Origin: Zeugodacus cucurbitae | Taxonomy: Eukaryota > Arthropoda > Insecta > Diptera > Tephritidae | Direction of reading: 5' to 3' | Assembly: GCF_028554725.1 (NCBI RefSeq) | Contig: NC_071668.1 | Span: forward strand, 76,726,719 to 76,790,718 | DNA: 64,000 nt | Program-made: the position numbers and the translations under genes | In this document: positions 11,145 to 24,070 of the stretch, piece by piece | Layout of the letters: the number at the start of each line of letters is the position of its first letter | Numbering within the stretch: position 1 is the first letter of the stretch | Notes under the pieces: generated by a model | What the model saw: the letters and a program-made list of their open reading frames with translations, nothing else | Databases searched by the model: none | Told to the model about the DNA's origin: nothing

Positions 11145-13640
11145 ACAATTTGCCTAATGATGGTGAAGGTGCGGCCGCTTGCGGTCTGGCTCTCTTTGTC
11201 TACCTTTTTAAACAACTTTTCTAGAAACTAAGATCGTCTTTCTTACCCGTACATCGTCTTCATATGATCAACATTAGTATCGGGTAACCCCACACCCAAA
11301 CATAGCAGTTAACGAGGCAACTTGCTGGCTCCACAAAACTTCTATATTTAATACTAGAAATAGCAGCCACCACTTCCAAGTGCCTGCCAGCGCTACTTAG
11401 CTGAAAATCAGTTTTATTTTTCCCATATAATCATTACTTATTTTCTTGCTGCTTATTATACGAGACTTCACTAAATTTTCATGCTTCAAAGTGCACCGAA
11501 GACTCAGTGAAAGCAACAGCAGAACAAATTTAGTCGCACACACCTGCTTTTCTCAGCTATCCAGCTAGTTATAGACTTTTTCCAACAGCCATAAAAATAT
11601 ACTCGCAAAAAACACGAAAAAAGATAGCGAAATAAGCAAATGCACTCAAAATAAGAAGTAGTTGGAGAAGGTTGAGGAGTGAGGTATGGCGAGTCGAGTA
11701 TGGCAAGGCGAGAATAGAGTGCAAGAAGTTGCTGTATATTTGGCCGTAAGCGTTGCTGCAATTGCATTAGAAGACACTGCACTACAGCATATGCAGAAAT
11801 GGCGTAGCTACACGCTTCACGGTTGACTTGTGCCAGTGCAGGAACTTCATGATAGTTTCCACGCATATGTATAGCTTTGTAAAGATACATATCCAGTTCT
11901 AGTAAGGATATCCTAAAATGTGGACAAAGCTACTTATATCAGATTTCTTGAAACTTAAATTCTACGCCGATTTGGCTATAGTGGATTATATCATATCATA
12001 AGTTTGATTCCGAAAGTCGATTGAGATTGTCAGAAATCCTTCCATTTGGTTTTCAGGATCACTCTAACCTCAATAACTTTTTAAGTTCAAAACACGGTTC
12101 TGAGCACTCAGAGGTTGTCATGGTTTCGGAACCCACTTTCAATTATACAAAATTGGCTCCACATCCACTTTTACCCTAGAGTATGGGGATCGTTCTTAGA
12201 CGGGGTTACAAAGAAGTAAGGAATCACGGAAAGAATCACAAGGTGAGTACAGTGATGGAAATAGTTAAAGAGAAAGAATGCATGGTTTCCTAAAAAAAAT
12301 AGATATTTTGAGAGGTTAATATGAATTAAAAAATCTATTCAGGGCCATCATTTATAGTCTTTTGATACAACTTTTATTAACAATTCTGAAAGTTTTGATG
12401 TCTTTCTGCATTGTTTGAGGACCTGTTTCATGTTTCGCGATGAGAACTTGGCTATAAATCCGAAAGCTGAAAGTGGAATACAATTGTAGGAGGTTCGGAT
12501 CGGAATTTAGAAGGTTTTGAGAGGTCTTGAGTTCGGAAGTTTTTAGATCGAGCATTTAAGATTTTTTTCCAGAAAATCCAGAGACTTATCGCACTACCCT
12601 GCTGTAAACTTGGGAGTCTATAATTATATATAAATGTATATCTATGCCACTGTTGATATATTCGAAGTCGACTACAACTTGCTACTCGACGACTTGTGTC
12701 GGTGCTGCTCCCCCCACCCAGCTTGTCAATGCTCATTTTTCCACAGCTGATACCATTTCTCTCTTTCTTGGCGCATATCGCACGCCATGTCTATGAATAT
12801 TGTATGTTTGTATTTATGTTGCAGCATAAATTGTCACTGCCACTAGTTCATGGTATCTTACACTGCACTATATATACGCGAGACATTAAAAAAATTGCCC
12901 CTGCAACCGGTAAAAGTGGCGTGACTTGAGTGTATTGTCATGGCAGCGCAGCGCATTGAATTGGCGCAATAACAGCAGCAGCAGCAGCGCGTTGGCAATA
13001 GAGGCTGCGATGGCAGCAACATCATTTGTTTGCTTGTCGGCGACGATGAAAGACATCGCAAGACTGAAAGGGTCACAAGCCAAGCACAAACGCAACGAGA
13101 CACGCGCGCGCACTGATGCTGGGTGATGCTGTCTGTGTCCGTCGCCTCGTAGTGCAGGTTGCAAGTGCAACAAATGTAGCGTGCAGTGAGTTCAGCGTAG
13201 CGAGCGACAGAGATGGATCTTGCAGGCGATTATCGACATGGCTTACAGATGATGGTCTCCTTACATGCACACGCAGAGAATGTATGTAATTGAACGAAAT
13301 AAGCTTGCTGAATGAACACAGAACACACACACACACTCAATTTTTTAAGACATATAGTAACTACATAAGCTAGCTACTCTATTCCATTTGTTTAATGCCA
13401 CCACACAGACAGTTTAGATTACAGTAAATACGCACACATACTCTCAATTCCTACAACAATCACAAAGGACTGGTCTAATTAGCTGCTCTATCGATTGGTT
13501 CGCCAGCGATTTTTAGGTTAGAATTAAATAGACAAAGGAAAAAGTAAATAACATCGCTAACGCTAAGCCTAAAATCAATTTTAGTACTTTGGCTGGCTTG
13601 AATAGTAGGCAGACCAATTCTTTAAACAGACTATTACTAG
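11145..13640. other. Non-coding DNA
   Basis: No gene supported. A (CA)n run lies near 13322-13335. The stretch 12690-13340 is more GC-rich and open in several frames, without recognisable protein motifs. Confidence 0.55.
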
Positions 13641-13840
13641 ATCAAAAAAGAGCTCAGTAAAAGTAGAGGTGTAGTATGTCCCTCAGAGGTGCGTTCTCTC
13701 ACCACTTCTCTTTAACATTGTATTGGATATCGTACCCATGAAACGAAAGAATAAGTTTGGGTATAAATAGACGGCTCGAAGACCTGGATTCGGGCATGTT
13801 CTTGGACGAAATCCTGGTACAGTCACTCTGAACGCTGTCG
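13640..13840 (+). mobile_element. LINE reverse-transcriptase scrap
   Basis: At about 13690-13734 the plus strand encodes CVLSPLLFNIVLDIV. This is the conserved segment after the G-x-x-Q-G motif of non-LTR reverse transcriptases, just before the catalytic FADD region. The expected GVRQG is garbled and the downstream FADD is not intact. It is a short, decayed fragment. Confidence 0.7.
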
Positions 13841-16540
13841 ACTAGTAGAACTCACAAGGCAGCCGAAGGAAAAACCGACCCGCTCTAACCCGAAAGAAAT
13901 TTGGACATCTAAATTTCGAAGGTCCAAAGAGAGTTGTAGTCAAATCTAGAGGCTAAGAAAAAATCGAAATAAGTGGAGAAATCTAATTGTAGCCCTTTGC
14001 CCCACCGCGTAGGCATAGGGTACAATATATATTTTTTGACCGATGAGTGCCGCCGTCATCACTCGCAGGTGACCAAAATATATGTTTAGTTGGGAAAGTT
14101 ATTTCATCTGTCTTGAAATTTGTATGTTCTTTTGCTAATTTTGATTCACATCTTATCCGCTAAGCAACAGCAAAAAGTGCAGGACTTCCGAATGAGTTCC
14201 AGATGATTTATTATGTCATAATTTGATTGAAGCTCTGGATTCTTTGACACAGATTGTTTTTTCTGCAAAAAGCAAGATCGATCCCACAGGCACTCAAGGC
14301 ATAACTTAGGTACAACCACAACCAAAGACTTTACCAATTTTGTTGGAAGAAACGGTCTTCTAACCAATAACGGGCTAAGAACTTAAAATATTTCGTTAAC
14401 GTCTAACCTCCCGACTGATTGAACAGCACAATTATCAGACATTGTGCCTGTAGGTGATTTAGAACGTGTTAAAAATCAAGAGTTCTTAATTGAAAAATGG
14501 GAAGTGTACCGGCCTAAATTAAGATCTACTTAAATTGACTTAAACTGTCTTTGATATAAGGCTTTTACCTTAGCTTATAGCTAGGTGGTGATCTTGGGTC
14601 TTCTGTCGATCGAAAGTGAGTGCAAAATATCAGCCTCCTGAAAACGATACCGCAACAAGCTTACAATGAAGTCTCTAGGTATAGTGCTTTGGAAATACAG
14701 ACTCCATTTTCAAATAAATCATAAATGAAATCAACACAATTAAAACAAACTTCGGTTTGCCGGTACCGGATATTCTTGACAAGCGCTGGGTACATTTACA
14801 GAAATACAGATACTTGCTCTATAAGGGTGTGAGAGTTAGATTTAGGACTTACACATAAATTGTAAGCATAGATCTTAGATATTCATTCCAAGTACCAGTT
14901 CATGTGAGTTTTCAGAGGTTATCAAAAGAACTCGTCGAGAGATAGATTCCGTGAATGACAAAAGCAAACTTTTCAAGGTTCCTTCTGTTCATGTGAAGAA
15001 AGATTGAACCTCGCTTGCTGCCTTCAACTGGATGCGGCTTGCAAAACCAACTAGCGTAAACCAGAAATCTAATAATATCATCAGTAGGCGATATGCTTTT
15101 TAATTTCCAAATATTGCCTCTTCAAACCAAACCCCACCACTGCATATTTAAATGAAGCGCATACACATGTGGAGTAAAACAAGCAAAAAAGAATGCAGAA
15201 GATATGCATATGCAACAACTGCATTCTGCCATTCTGCCAGAAGGAAAGCGTTGTCAAAAACGCAACAGAGTCGGCGGCACTTAAGTGGCATATGCCACAT
15301 GCCGCACAATAGCAGACAGCATGCCACAAAGATAAAGGCGGACCATGAAATAGATTGGAAAATTCGACAAAAAATCCATAAAATGCCAAAGCTCATACCA
15401 AATGGTTGGCCAAAACAGAAACACACGAAGACACAGAGACAAACAAATAAATGCAAACATATGTATGTATGTATATGAATAGCAGATATGTTGCTCTAAA
15501 TGCTTGCATTTGAGTCTGTTCGTGTGTGGAGTGCCGCCAGCGATTGTCATGGGGATAACTAAACTAATAAGCAGAGACACAAGTGCTATCGCAGCACACT
15601 CCATTTTTGCCGGCCGCAATCGACAAAAGAAGTCATATATTTGAGTTGATATTAGACCGAAATAGCTCGGTGCTCGGCGCTCAACGTTTGGGGCTTGACG
15701 CTTGCTGCCAGCCGCAGCGCTGGGGATGCACGGAGTGGCAGTGGAAGGCCAAAAAGCCAGTTGGAATCCAATAAATGTCACAAGCGAAACTAAATAGAGT
15801 TGCAAGCGCCCTCCACTCACACACAAACACACACACAGATGTAGACAATCACTTCGTTACGTTGCGGCGCTTTATTCTCGATGAGGTCGCAGTAAGTGGA
15901 TATATCCGGCGCTCAATGCACAGATTGCAACGCATACCAGCTGTTAGCCTTTGTTGTTGCTCTTGCTGTTGCCCACACATTGCATTGGCAATGGCTAAAT
16001 TTATCAGCTTTTGTACAGCAACACGCTTGCATCGCTGTGTGTGTGTTTGCTAAATTGTATTGTTTGATTTTTTACGTGATTTATCCTGTGTGGCGGGTGC
16101 AACGCAGCTGCCTTTGTTGCTGGCGCAGCGCAGATGTTCCATTGCGCTCCGCACCAACTGTCTGTTGCTATTTTTGTATATTTGCTACATTAAGTGCGTA
16201 GCGTAGCAAGTGTATGTGATAGAGATGTTGCCATTTGGGGAATATCTATGTATAAAAGTATATAGAAATGGTGTAAATGCCGTGGCAATTTCTGGGGATT
16301 TGCAATACTCATGCTTGCCGCAGCTGCTGCTGCGTTCCAGTGCAATGAACCTGCGTACCGCATGGGGTGCGTAACAGCTTAGTTGGAAGCCAGTGGTAAT
16401 ACTAATAATAAATGATGGAGTTATGAACTGAAAGCGTTTCTATGTGTGCGGACAAAGAGTTGCAAAGCATGAAATTTTAAAGGTAGATAAATTGAGAAAT
16501 TATTTTCATTTCAAATACAATAAACCATAATCTGAGGACA
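13841..16540. other. Non-coding DNA
   Basis: No gene supported. A perfect 14-bp palindrome, GTGGCATATGCCAC, lies at 15285-15298 and contains a CATATG E-box. The region 15150-16200 is open in several overlapping frames on both strands (the longest, 183 codons, on the minus strand at 15832-15281), but shows no domain or consistent codon preference. Confidence 0.5.
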
Positions 16541-16570
16541 TTAGGTTAGGTTAGGTTAGATTAGATTAGG
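16541..16570. repeat. TTAGGT short repeat
   Basis: Three TTAGGT units followed by TTAGATTAGATTAGG. The reverse complement, TAACCTAACCTAACC, is the usual 3' tail of several insect LINEs and matches the LINE end near 3210. It probably marks the tail of a minus-strand LINE rather than telomeric DNA. Confidence 0.6.
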
Positions 16571-16692
16571 AGGAAGATCTATGCGAATGTGGGGGATTTC
16601 AATTGGATAGCTGATCCCTTATTCTGTCAAAACTAATGCATTAAAAGGACCCACACGACTAATTAAAGCGCTGAGAATCGTTCATATAATTC

Positions 16693-17403
16693 TTAAGGGG
16701 CACACTAGTGTAATGGTCTAAAAAAGGTGATTTTTGGGAATTTTTATTAAAAAAAATACTTCATCAGAATTTTAAGAATATATTTATATATGTTTTAGGA
16801 ATATACAGTGAAATTTTTGAAGAAAAAAATTAAATATTTTTTAAGTTATAGTCGATCTACAACGACGCGAAAAAAAAGGTCCTTCACTGCTGCAGTGATT
16901 CCGGCCTTCTCCGTGGATGAAATCTAAAAAAAAATTCTCGTTAAACTAGATAATATTGTCTGTACAATGACCTAGGAGAAAAAAAATGAAAAATTGACAA
17001 TATGGCGGCGTTTTAAAAAAAATAGTCGAATTTTACCCAAAATTTTGGTCGTTTTTGGCCTGCCAAAATTCGATTTTTTGAACAGATCAAAAATCGATAG
17101 GTCATTGTACGGAGAACTATATAAAGAATATGTAAAAAAACTAGTGATCGGATCATTTGTTTTTGAATAATCACTGCAGCAAATTCGGAAAATGCTGTTT
17201 CGAGAAAAACGCGTTTGAAGATAAAATGATCGTTTTCACTGTTACCGAGCGGCTGTTCTCTAAATTGCTATAACTCAAAAACTATTTGAGATATGAAATT
17301 CGATTTGAAATTTTAACATGTTATTTTTAAAGGTGTAATCTACCGAAATATGAAAATTTTTTTTTCGATTTTTTTCAAATTTTACACTAGGTGTGCCCCT
17401 TAA
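16693..17403. mobile_element. piggyBac-like MITE with TTAA target duplication
   Basis: The ends are TTAA-GGGGCACACTAGTGTAA (from 16693) and TTACACTAGGTGTGCCCC-TTAA (to 17403). They give near-perfect inverted repeats of about 18 bp inside a TTAA duplication, the hallmark of the piggyBac superfamily. The 703-bp interior is AT-rich with no transposase frame, so it is non-autonomous. It interrupts an older repeat whose parts flank it. Confidence 0.85.
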
Positions 17404-17859
17404 GTCGTCTAATGGTAATTCCAGCCAATTCGCTTGATTCGCCGAAGGTGTGCCAACCGATGTGTTTTAACCTCATTATTGGAGGAATATGTGCCTACCT
17501 GACTCCACCTCATCTTCTTTCTTTGGCAACTTGAGTATGGCTGAATCTATAGTCTCACCATATGTTTACCTATTGCACAGTGTCCAGTCAGCAACTTATG
17601 ATAACGTCGAGATGAAACTTGCTGCGGGAAAGGACATTACTACGAGTATCGACGAATTCATACTTTTTTTCTTATATTTCATTTAAGAGAAAATCTTTGA
17701 ATGTCAAGAGAATATCAAAAACCGAATAGAATCTGCGATTATCTTGATTCCACCACTAAATTCTTCAAAGCAGCAGCCATGTAAAGAATTAATATTTTAT
17801 TAATTTGGTTGCCTTAGGAGACTTTCATGATCATATTTAGTACTCTCTTAGATATAAAA

Positions 17860-18335
17860 ACACGGGGGTCCCGACCTCCGAAACATTTTCGGTAACGAAA
17901 AATCAGACGAGTAGGCAAATGCAAGAGACCTTCTAGATTAATCCGAGGCAGAGTTAATAACATGCCTGCTAGGATCGATCGGGAGAGAGCTCAATTCGCA
18001 ATTTTAGTAATTACTTGAGAACAAAAGCAAAATAACTAAACAGATATGACCAAATTTTGAATAGGCAGGAACTCGGAACTTACTAATTAGGTCCAGGAAA
18101 AGTATTTTCAGACTTACTGGGGGCATTATCCAGAACATCCGTATCGTAGAACATCCAATGAAAATGGGTATGCGCTATAAAAACAATTGCCGCGGCTGTC
18201 AACTAGAAGGGAATAAGGTACTGACACAGAATACTTGGAATCCATAAGGCATCAAACCTTGAATGGATGTCTACTAAAAGCATATCGGACATAGGTAGCT
18301 TCGTCGAAAGCACAAAATGGTTTCTACGAAAAAGT
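17860..18335 (+). mobile_element. Degenerate LINE C-terminus
   Basis: Fragments in shifting plus-strand frames read MKMGMRYKNNCRGCQLEGNK (about 18160-18220) and SNLEWMSTKSISDIG (about 18255-18300), then STKWF. These closely match the intact minus-strand C-terminus at 60.4-60.9 kb (KMGMPYNNICRSCELTGNK; SNLEWMSTKSIMDIS). They belong to the same LINE family, with the Cys-rich finger after RNase H. Frameshifts and stops show it is dead. Confidence 0.8.
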
Positions 18336-21290
18336 GAAAAGTGATAGCTGTATTATAGGTCTATTGCGCCCAAAAACAAATAAGTCTGCACTCCTGCCTA
18401 CCTATAAAGTCCTCATATTCTAAAAAGCTTCAATTCAAAACTTTAACTCTGTTAAAGAGTTGGTCTTATGCAGCATTTCAGATTAAGAAGTGTCTTCTAA
18501 ATTATTCGAAGAATTTTTCTATGCAGGTCATGAAGAATTAATTCTTCTATGAAAAAACAACTAGCACAACCCTTTATGCAGTGGTTCCAACTTGGAGCTC
18601 ATAATACAATCCATATTTTGATGGCGAAAAGATTTTGTGGTAGCAAATAATAAGTGCCTAGTCAGTTGTCGTATATTTTAGTGGAGTCATGATTTTACAT
18701 GTACTGTAAGATGGGAGAAGCTCGAAGTAACAGGTTTGAGCTCTTTTATAACTTGCAGCCTCGCCAGAAGCGTATCCTTCTTTTCTTCAGGAGGTCAGAC
18801 GCCGAAGTTATTTATGTTTTCGCCGGATGCTTGACAGTTCTCCTACTCAACGGCCTTTCTTAAGCATTGAAGGTCCAAGCACACTCTCAATTAACATAAT
18901 ATTGCCATAAAGAGTGTTTAGTGAGATCAGCTGCTCTTAATCCCAATCAAAACTTTCAATCACTTTCACAGAATTTCTTCTTAATTTTCTCTTTAATTGC
19001 AAGTCAATGTTGCAACATTTAGCGCTCAAAGCTGTCAAGAATCTCGTCCGTATGCTGTTGCTCTGCCCTAATTCCTCTCCAACCATCGCCATGATCGTTC
19101 CTGGAATTCTAGAATTCTTTTCTAGTAAAAAAACTCCCCTTTCGCCACTTAACAAGTTTTGTTTATATAAATTTGCTGCAAACTTCAAACTTCGTGCTAA
19201 TTTCGTAATTCCAGCAACAAGACACTAATTTAATTTTATCTTTTAAATCCTTCACTTAAGAAACTAAATAGCGACTTTATGCAAAAAAGAAGGGCTGCAA
19301 AGCAGCAACACAAAGCAAATCCACCACAAATCTATTCTATTATTCTTAACCTATTTTTCTGTGTGGTGCGCTTTCATTCACATTTTTGTTTTTGTTTTAC
19401 ACTTTTTTGCTGTTAGTTTTTTGTTGTTGTAAGTTGGTAGAAAAGTTTAAAACTTTTGCTAGTTAAAATTCATTAAAGCTTAACCGCAGCTTTTTGCCGC
19501 TCATTTCACTGGTGGCTTGACTTTTGTATGCATTCCTCACTGCACTTCGCTTCACTTCCCTTTCACTGAGCATATCCGCTCAGCATTCGCTTTTCGCCTA
19601 ACTTCCATTGGCCATTTCACTTGTGTCCAACTAACTGGTAACTAACAACAATTCCAGTAAAATCACACATAACCACAGCTCAGTTACAACAACAAAACTA
19701 ACAACAGCATGACACACGGTCTTTATTGTATATATGTATGTATGTGTCTATGTATGTAAGTGTGTGTGTTCTCTAATCTGACCCAGTCTGTGCATATGAC
19801 CAAAGTGAGTGACGCTGTTGTTGTTGTTGTTGTACTTTAAAAAAGTGTCCCATTTCAAATCCCATTTTAGTGCAGTTCAGCATTGTAACTCGCCTGAAAT
19901 ATGCTTGCCTCCATGCGTGTGTGTGTGTGTGTTTGCGTGCTGTTAGTGTCGCTAAACTTTGCTCATATATTATTCTCAAGTTGGCAACACTATTTAGCAG
20001 CAACACGACACGCAACACAATAACTCGGTTTTTGCTGGCCCACAATTGGGTGTCCGGAGCGGGGGCGGTAGGCGGTCAACGGATATCCGATACAGCATCA
20101 CACACTTTCACAAGCACTACATATGTATGTATGTATGTATGCTTATAACGGCAAACAAGTCAAATAGCAAAGTCACCTTTGGTGTGAAAATGCCCCGACA
20201 AAAATGTGTGTACCGGAAAACTTACATGCTCAGCGCTCTGTGTGTTCTGTGTGCTTTTGCGGCTACGCCTGTGCCCGTGTGTGTGAGTCTCCTAACTTTG
20301 CCGTTAACCGTGCAACAAATTGTGTGGGTGTGTGTGCGGTTTAAAATATGGACATTTTTAACTTTTTTGCGGCTAATGGCACTAAGTAGCTGGGAGCTCG
20401 TTGGTCTCTTAAGCCCTCGTAATTCATTAGTTGACCAGTTTATCGTGATGTTGCCCGAAAGTGTAGGAAGCATACGTTGTTTGCCAATTGGTTGTGGTGC
20501 TTTTGGCTACTTTTGGGTATGCCCTGAAACACTTAAGTGCTACTTAGGGCCGCATTTATTGATTTGCTAATCTTTTTCGCTTATTGAAAAGGGAAGCATA
20601 AGGTTGGACAACGCTTTTGTTTCGGTGCTGGATATGGGCGATATATAGGTATATTAATAACCAAAATTTATGGAGTGAGTCTTGATATCAGGGCAACTGT
20701 GACCAGGTCTACAGTTCGAACTATGAAATTTCGCTTTATGAACTTGCTACTTACATTGTCCGGTGATAAGTCTTTCAGTGCTACGGAAGGTAATGATTAC
20801 AAAATCTTTCGAATTTCTTTGTAACCGACAAAATTTACGATACTTGCTTGGAAATCGACAAACCTTTAATGAACACTTTTGACATTACTCTCTTAAGCAT
20901 CGTAAGAAATCATATTTAAACAGTAGTTAAGGATTGTAAGTGAACAGAACCTCAATCAGAAGCTTACACACCATTTTAGATCAATATCACTTCAAGTTGA
21001 AGAAATATTCCCAAAAGTATACTAAATATAACTTCGATATTATATATATTATTTGAATACTAGCGCCAAAAAGTATGCAAACCACTTGTGAAAAAGAGCA
21101 TCTGTCTGATTGCTGGAGTGTTTAAAGTAAGAACTATATAAATTACTTTAGGATATTATTCCCTTAACCCCAAATTGAGTTTCCTTTCGTTTAAATCGAA
21201 ATATTATATGGTTAAATTTCCAAAAACCAAGAAAAGAACACACACCGAAAAGTTAGACCCACAGCGTAGCTCACCGTTCTTATTTATTAT
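18336..21290. other. Non-coding DNA
   Basis: No gene supported. CA/TG and ATGT repeats occur at 19735-19770, 19917-19932 and 20120-20142. The 174-codon frame at 20046-20570 is rich in hydrophobic residues and reads through TG repeats. I see no conserved motif. Confidence 0.5.
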
Positions 21291-21292
21291 AA

Positions 21293-21298
21293 TTGAAA
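21293..21298 (-). terminator. Candidate polyadenylation signal of the CDEL-protein gene
   Basis: AATAAA on the minus strand, about 200 bases after the stop codon at 21496. The spacing suits a short 3' UTR. It is a motif match only. Confidence 0.35.
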
Positions 21299-21495
21299 TT
21301 ATGTATCGCTACGAATCGTTCTTGATAAACCCGATAAGATCCCAACTTCCACACATCTTAATAAAAAACCAATTCTAAAAATATTCATAAAAAAATACAA
21401 AAATGTATATTTTATACAATTATTTACAGTTAGTTCACCTTATCCCTATTGTTATATATTACACTGTCCCCTACCACTCGCTATCCGCTACCTGC

Positions 21496-22901
21496 TCAAA
21501 GCTCATCGCACTTTGCCTTAATCATATTCAGCGTTACACTGCCCACATTCGCCGATGCATTGTTGAGCAACTCGAAGACGAGCATGTTCGCACTGCCATT
21601 ACGCGTGTCCGTGTATAGCGCATTCACCACAGCCTGATAGGCGTCGTAGGTCGCGCTGTTCTCCCAATCGCCCTTAAACTCCACATACAAGCGATGCACG
21701 TCGAAGAGACGCTGTGACGCTGCATCGTACTGCAGCGGCGTCTCCTGCGTACTGGTTGGCCACGGCAGCAGCTTGCGCCATGTCTCGTGTAAATGTTCGA
21801 GAAATTCGAAATTACTGAATATGAATGTGACAAAGAGATCGACGCCCTTGCGCTGTAATTTCGCCAGCATTTCCGCCAAATCGTCGTTGGCATATTGTGA
21901 ATTCTTGAATTGCTCATAATCGGTGGTGAGGTCATTTTCGAGGTAACGGTACAAACGATTGCGTTTCGCATAGAAGTCATCAATGGCGAGTATGGCGTCG
22001 ATTTCGCTCAACACTTTGTTCACTTTGCTGGCGTGCAGTGTATGCGACGCAGCGGTGGACGGCACTTCGCCTTGCGCTTCTCCAACCTCCGCCGATGACA
22101 TGGCCGAAATGTGCTTCTCTTCAATGACCTCCTGCAACAGCTTGCGTACGGTGAACAAATAATCATCGATTAACTCCGCGCCGGCCGCCTTCACATTGGC
22201 ATACAGCAGCCGTGCGAAACGTTCGAGATCGATGTGCGCCAAGGGTGTTGCTGCCGAAGCTACAGTTTCGGCACGCAAGGGCGCCAACTTCACACTCGCC
22301 CAGTGGGGCGCCGCGGGTGGACGCGTTGTGGCTTTGTGTGCCACCGCCAGTGTTTGATTCGACAGCGGGTCGCGGTACCAAAATTGTCCACATAAATTAT
22401 ACCAACGTAGATGACGCAACTCGGTGGCGCTCTCTTCCTGCAGCTGCAACAATTCGCGCTTCAATTTGCCGAGGAAGTTTAGATTGCGCAGCGTGTAATA
22501 GCTCTCGACGCCGTGTGGCGGCTCGTTCAACTTGAGGTCCAACAGCTGCTTGAGGTAAACGATTTTCGGCATGAGTTGTGTGGCGCTGGCGGCCGACTCG
22601 ATGCGCGACGCATAGGCGACATAGTCTTTGTTGGCGCGTAGCTCCTGTAGTAGGCGATTGAGATGATCGCCGGCGGCCGTGTCCACCAAAGCGTTGAGCT
22701 CATCAATGAAATGAGTTTGGAATTTGCGGCTCTTGATGTCGGCATGTGGCACTAGTATGTCGGGACGCTGGGTTGTTGTGGAGGCCGCAGTGAAGTGCTG
22801 GGGAGATGCAAGTGTAGCATTATTGTGATTATAACGGTATGGTAGTATTTGGTACTTACCAACATGACCAGTAGGAAGGAATGGAGCAGTAAACGCTTCA
22901 T
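21496..22901 (-). CDS. Secreted or ER-luminal protein of unknown family, two exons, C-terminus CDEL
   Basis: Joined minus-strand exons: 22901-22860 (14 codons, MKRLLLHSFLLVML) and 22797-21496. They are separated by a 62-bp intron with a GTAAGT donor and CAG acceptor, phase 0. The 447-residue product begins with a Lys-Arg then Leu-rich signal peptide, so I chose this ATG; the long open frame alone would start inside exon 2. The body is charged and probably mostly helical, with no domain I recognise. It has only two cysteines after the signal (about 150 and 444) and N-glycosylation sequons at about 161 (NQT), 414 (NGS) and 427 (NAS). The last residues are KCDEL, similar to KDEL-type ER-retrieval signals although Cys at -4 is not canonical. 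Coding reality is well supported by length, higher GC and the intron. Function is unknown. It may lie within an intron of the DIP-type gene, in opposite orientation. Confidence 0.85.
22798..22859 (-). other. Intron 1 of the CDEL-protein gene
   Basis: 62 bp, GTAAGT at the donor and CTCCCCAG at the acceptor on the minus strand. This is a typical short fly intron. It separates the signal-peptide exon from the body and keeps phase 0. Confidence 0.85.
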
Positions 22902-23091
22902 ATTGCTGAGGGATTCACCAAACTGGAGGTGGTTTTGAAGACTAGATCACAACAAGATTTTATTTTGATTCCCGTAAACCGTTTTTGATTTATTTATTGA
23001 ACTTTTTCCACAAAAATATTCGAGTTCAAAATTTTGTCTGATTAAGCGTTATTTTTAAGAATGTATTGTTCTACTAAATAATCACATTTCT

Positions 23092-23110
23092 TATATATAT
23101 ATATAATTTT
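23092..23110 (-). promoter_or_regulatory. Candidate TATA-rich promoter element
   Basis: A TATATATATATATAAG tract on the minus strand about 190 bases upstream of the CDEL-protein start codon. It is a possible TATA box, but could be a plain AT microsatellite. Confidence 0.25.
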
Positions 23111-24070
23111 GATTTTTACACTGTATTTAAAGCCGTAGCTCACTTTAGTTTTTCCGCTACTTGAGCTGTCTGCAACCGCTCGCTTACACTTTACGATTCG
23201 CTATATTTACATTTTCGCACTGAAATTCTAATAGCACAGGGTTCTTTGGTTGGCGCTGCCCTGGCGCTTTTAATCGCATTTACATCACATATTCAAATAC
23301 AACATTGGGGTTAAGCGGGTCCCGCTTATTTTGAGCGCTGCTTCACTAAGCGCTTATCAAAGGGTGGCGATAGCGCGTCAGCAGCTACAAACTTTCATTG
23401 CTTCTTTACATATTCCAAACAATTTATATAATTTATTTTTGTTTTCATTCGCTTTGCTTTGTCTTTACTTATATACAGTAGCAGATTATGTATTGAGATT
23501 TCATTGTTTCTTTTATTTTTGTTGGAGACATTGACATTGTTGACATTGACCTACTTATGAGTCGCTGACTTAAAGTGAAGGCTTTGAATTATCTCGGTGT
23601 TAATGATTTCTTTTTTAAATTAATTACATTTTACATTGAAATAGTTAAAAGATGAAAGCTTATTATGTGAGCTTATAAAGCTTTCGACTGATTTGCTGTT
23701 GTTTGGGCATATGTGAGTATTTTGAAAGTATAAATCCCCTTTGAATAATGCAGTCATCATGCGAAATCAAATATATTTAAATATCTGCCCATTGCGCACT
23801 CTACCATACTGAGACCAGTTGTTCGCCAAAATCACTAATAAGCTGATGATCCTCACTTTTAAGCAAAATTTCCGTGATCGATATTTCGAAAATACATCAC
23901 ATTCGAATCCTAGAGAGTATGGATACCACATATTAATAAGGAGGTAGATACATATATAAGATGAGTTGGGAATCTAGTTGCTAAAAAAAAAATAATTTTT
24001 TTCTTTGAATATTTCATTTTTTATTTATTTCTCGGATGATCCAAGTACAGCTACATTTTTCAATAGCTTT
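23111..24070. other. Non-coding DNA upstream of the CDEL-protein gene
   Basis: AT-rich DNA without recognisable coding motifs. It may hold upstream regulatory sequence of the minus-strand gene, but no specific site can be supported. Confidence 0.5.

Noticed and set aside
15281..15832. 183-codon minus-strand frame with hydrophobic stretches
   Set aside because: Overlaps other open frames on both strands, and the hydrophobicity comes from TG/CA-rich DNA; no conserved motif.
16541..16570. TTAGG-like repeat as interstitial telomere
   Set aside because: Flies lack TTAGG telomeres, the unit here is TTAGGT, and TAACC-type tails are known for insect LINEs.
20046..20570. 174-codon plus-strand frame as a membrane protein
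   Set aside because: It reads through ATGT and TG simple repeats, and the opposite strand is also open; no family features.
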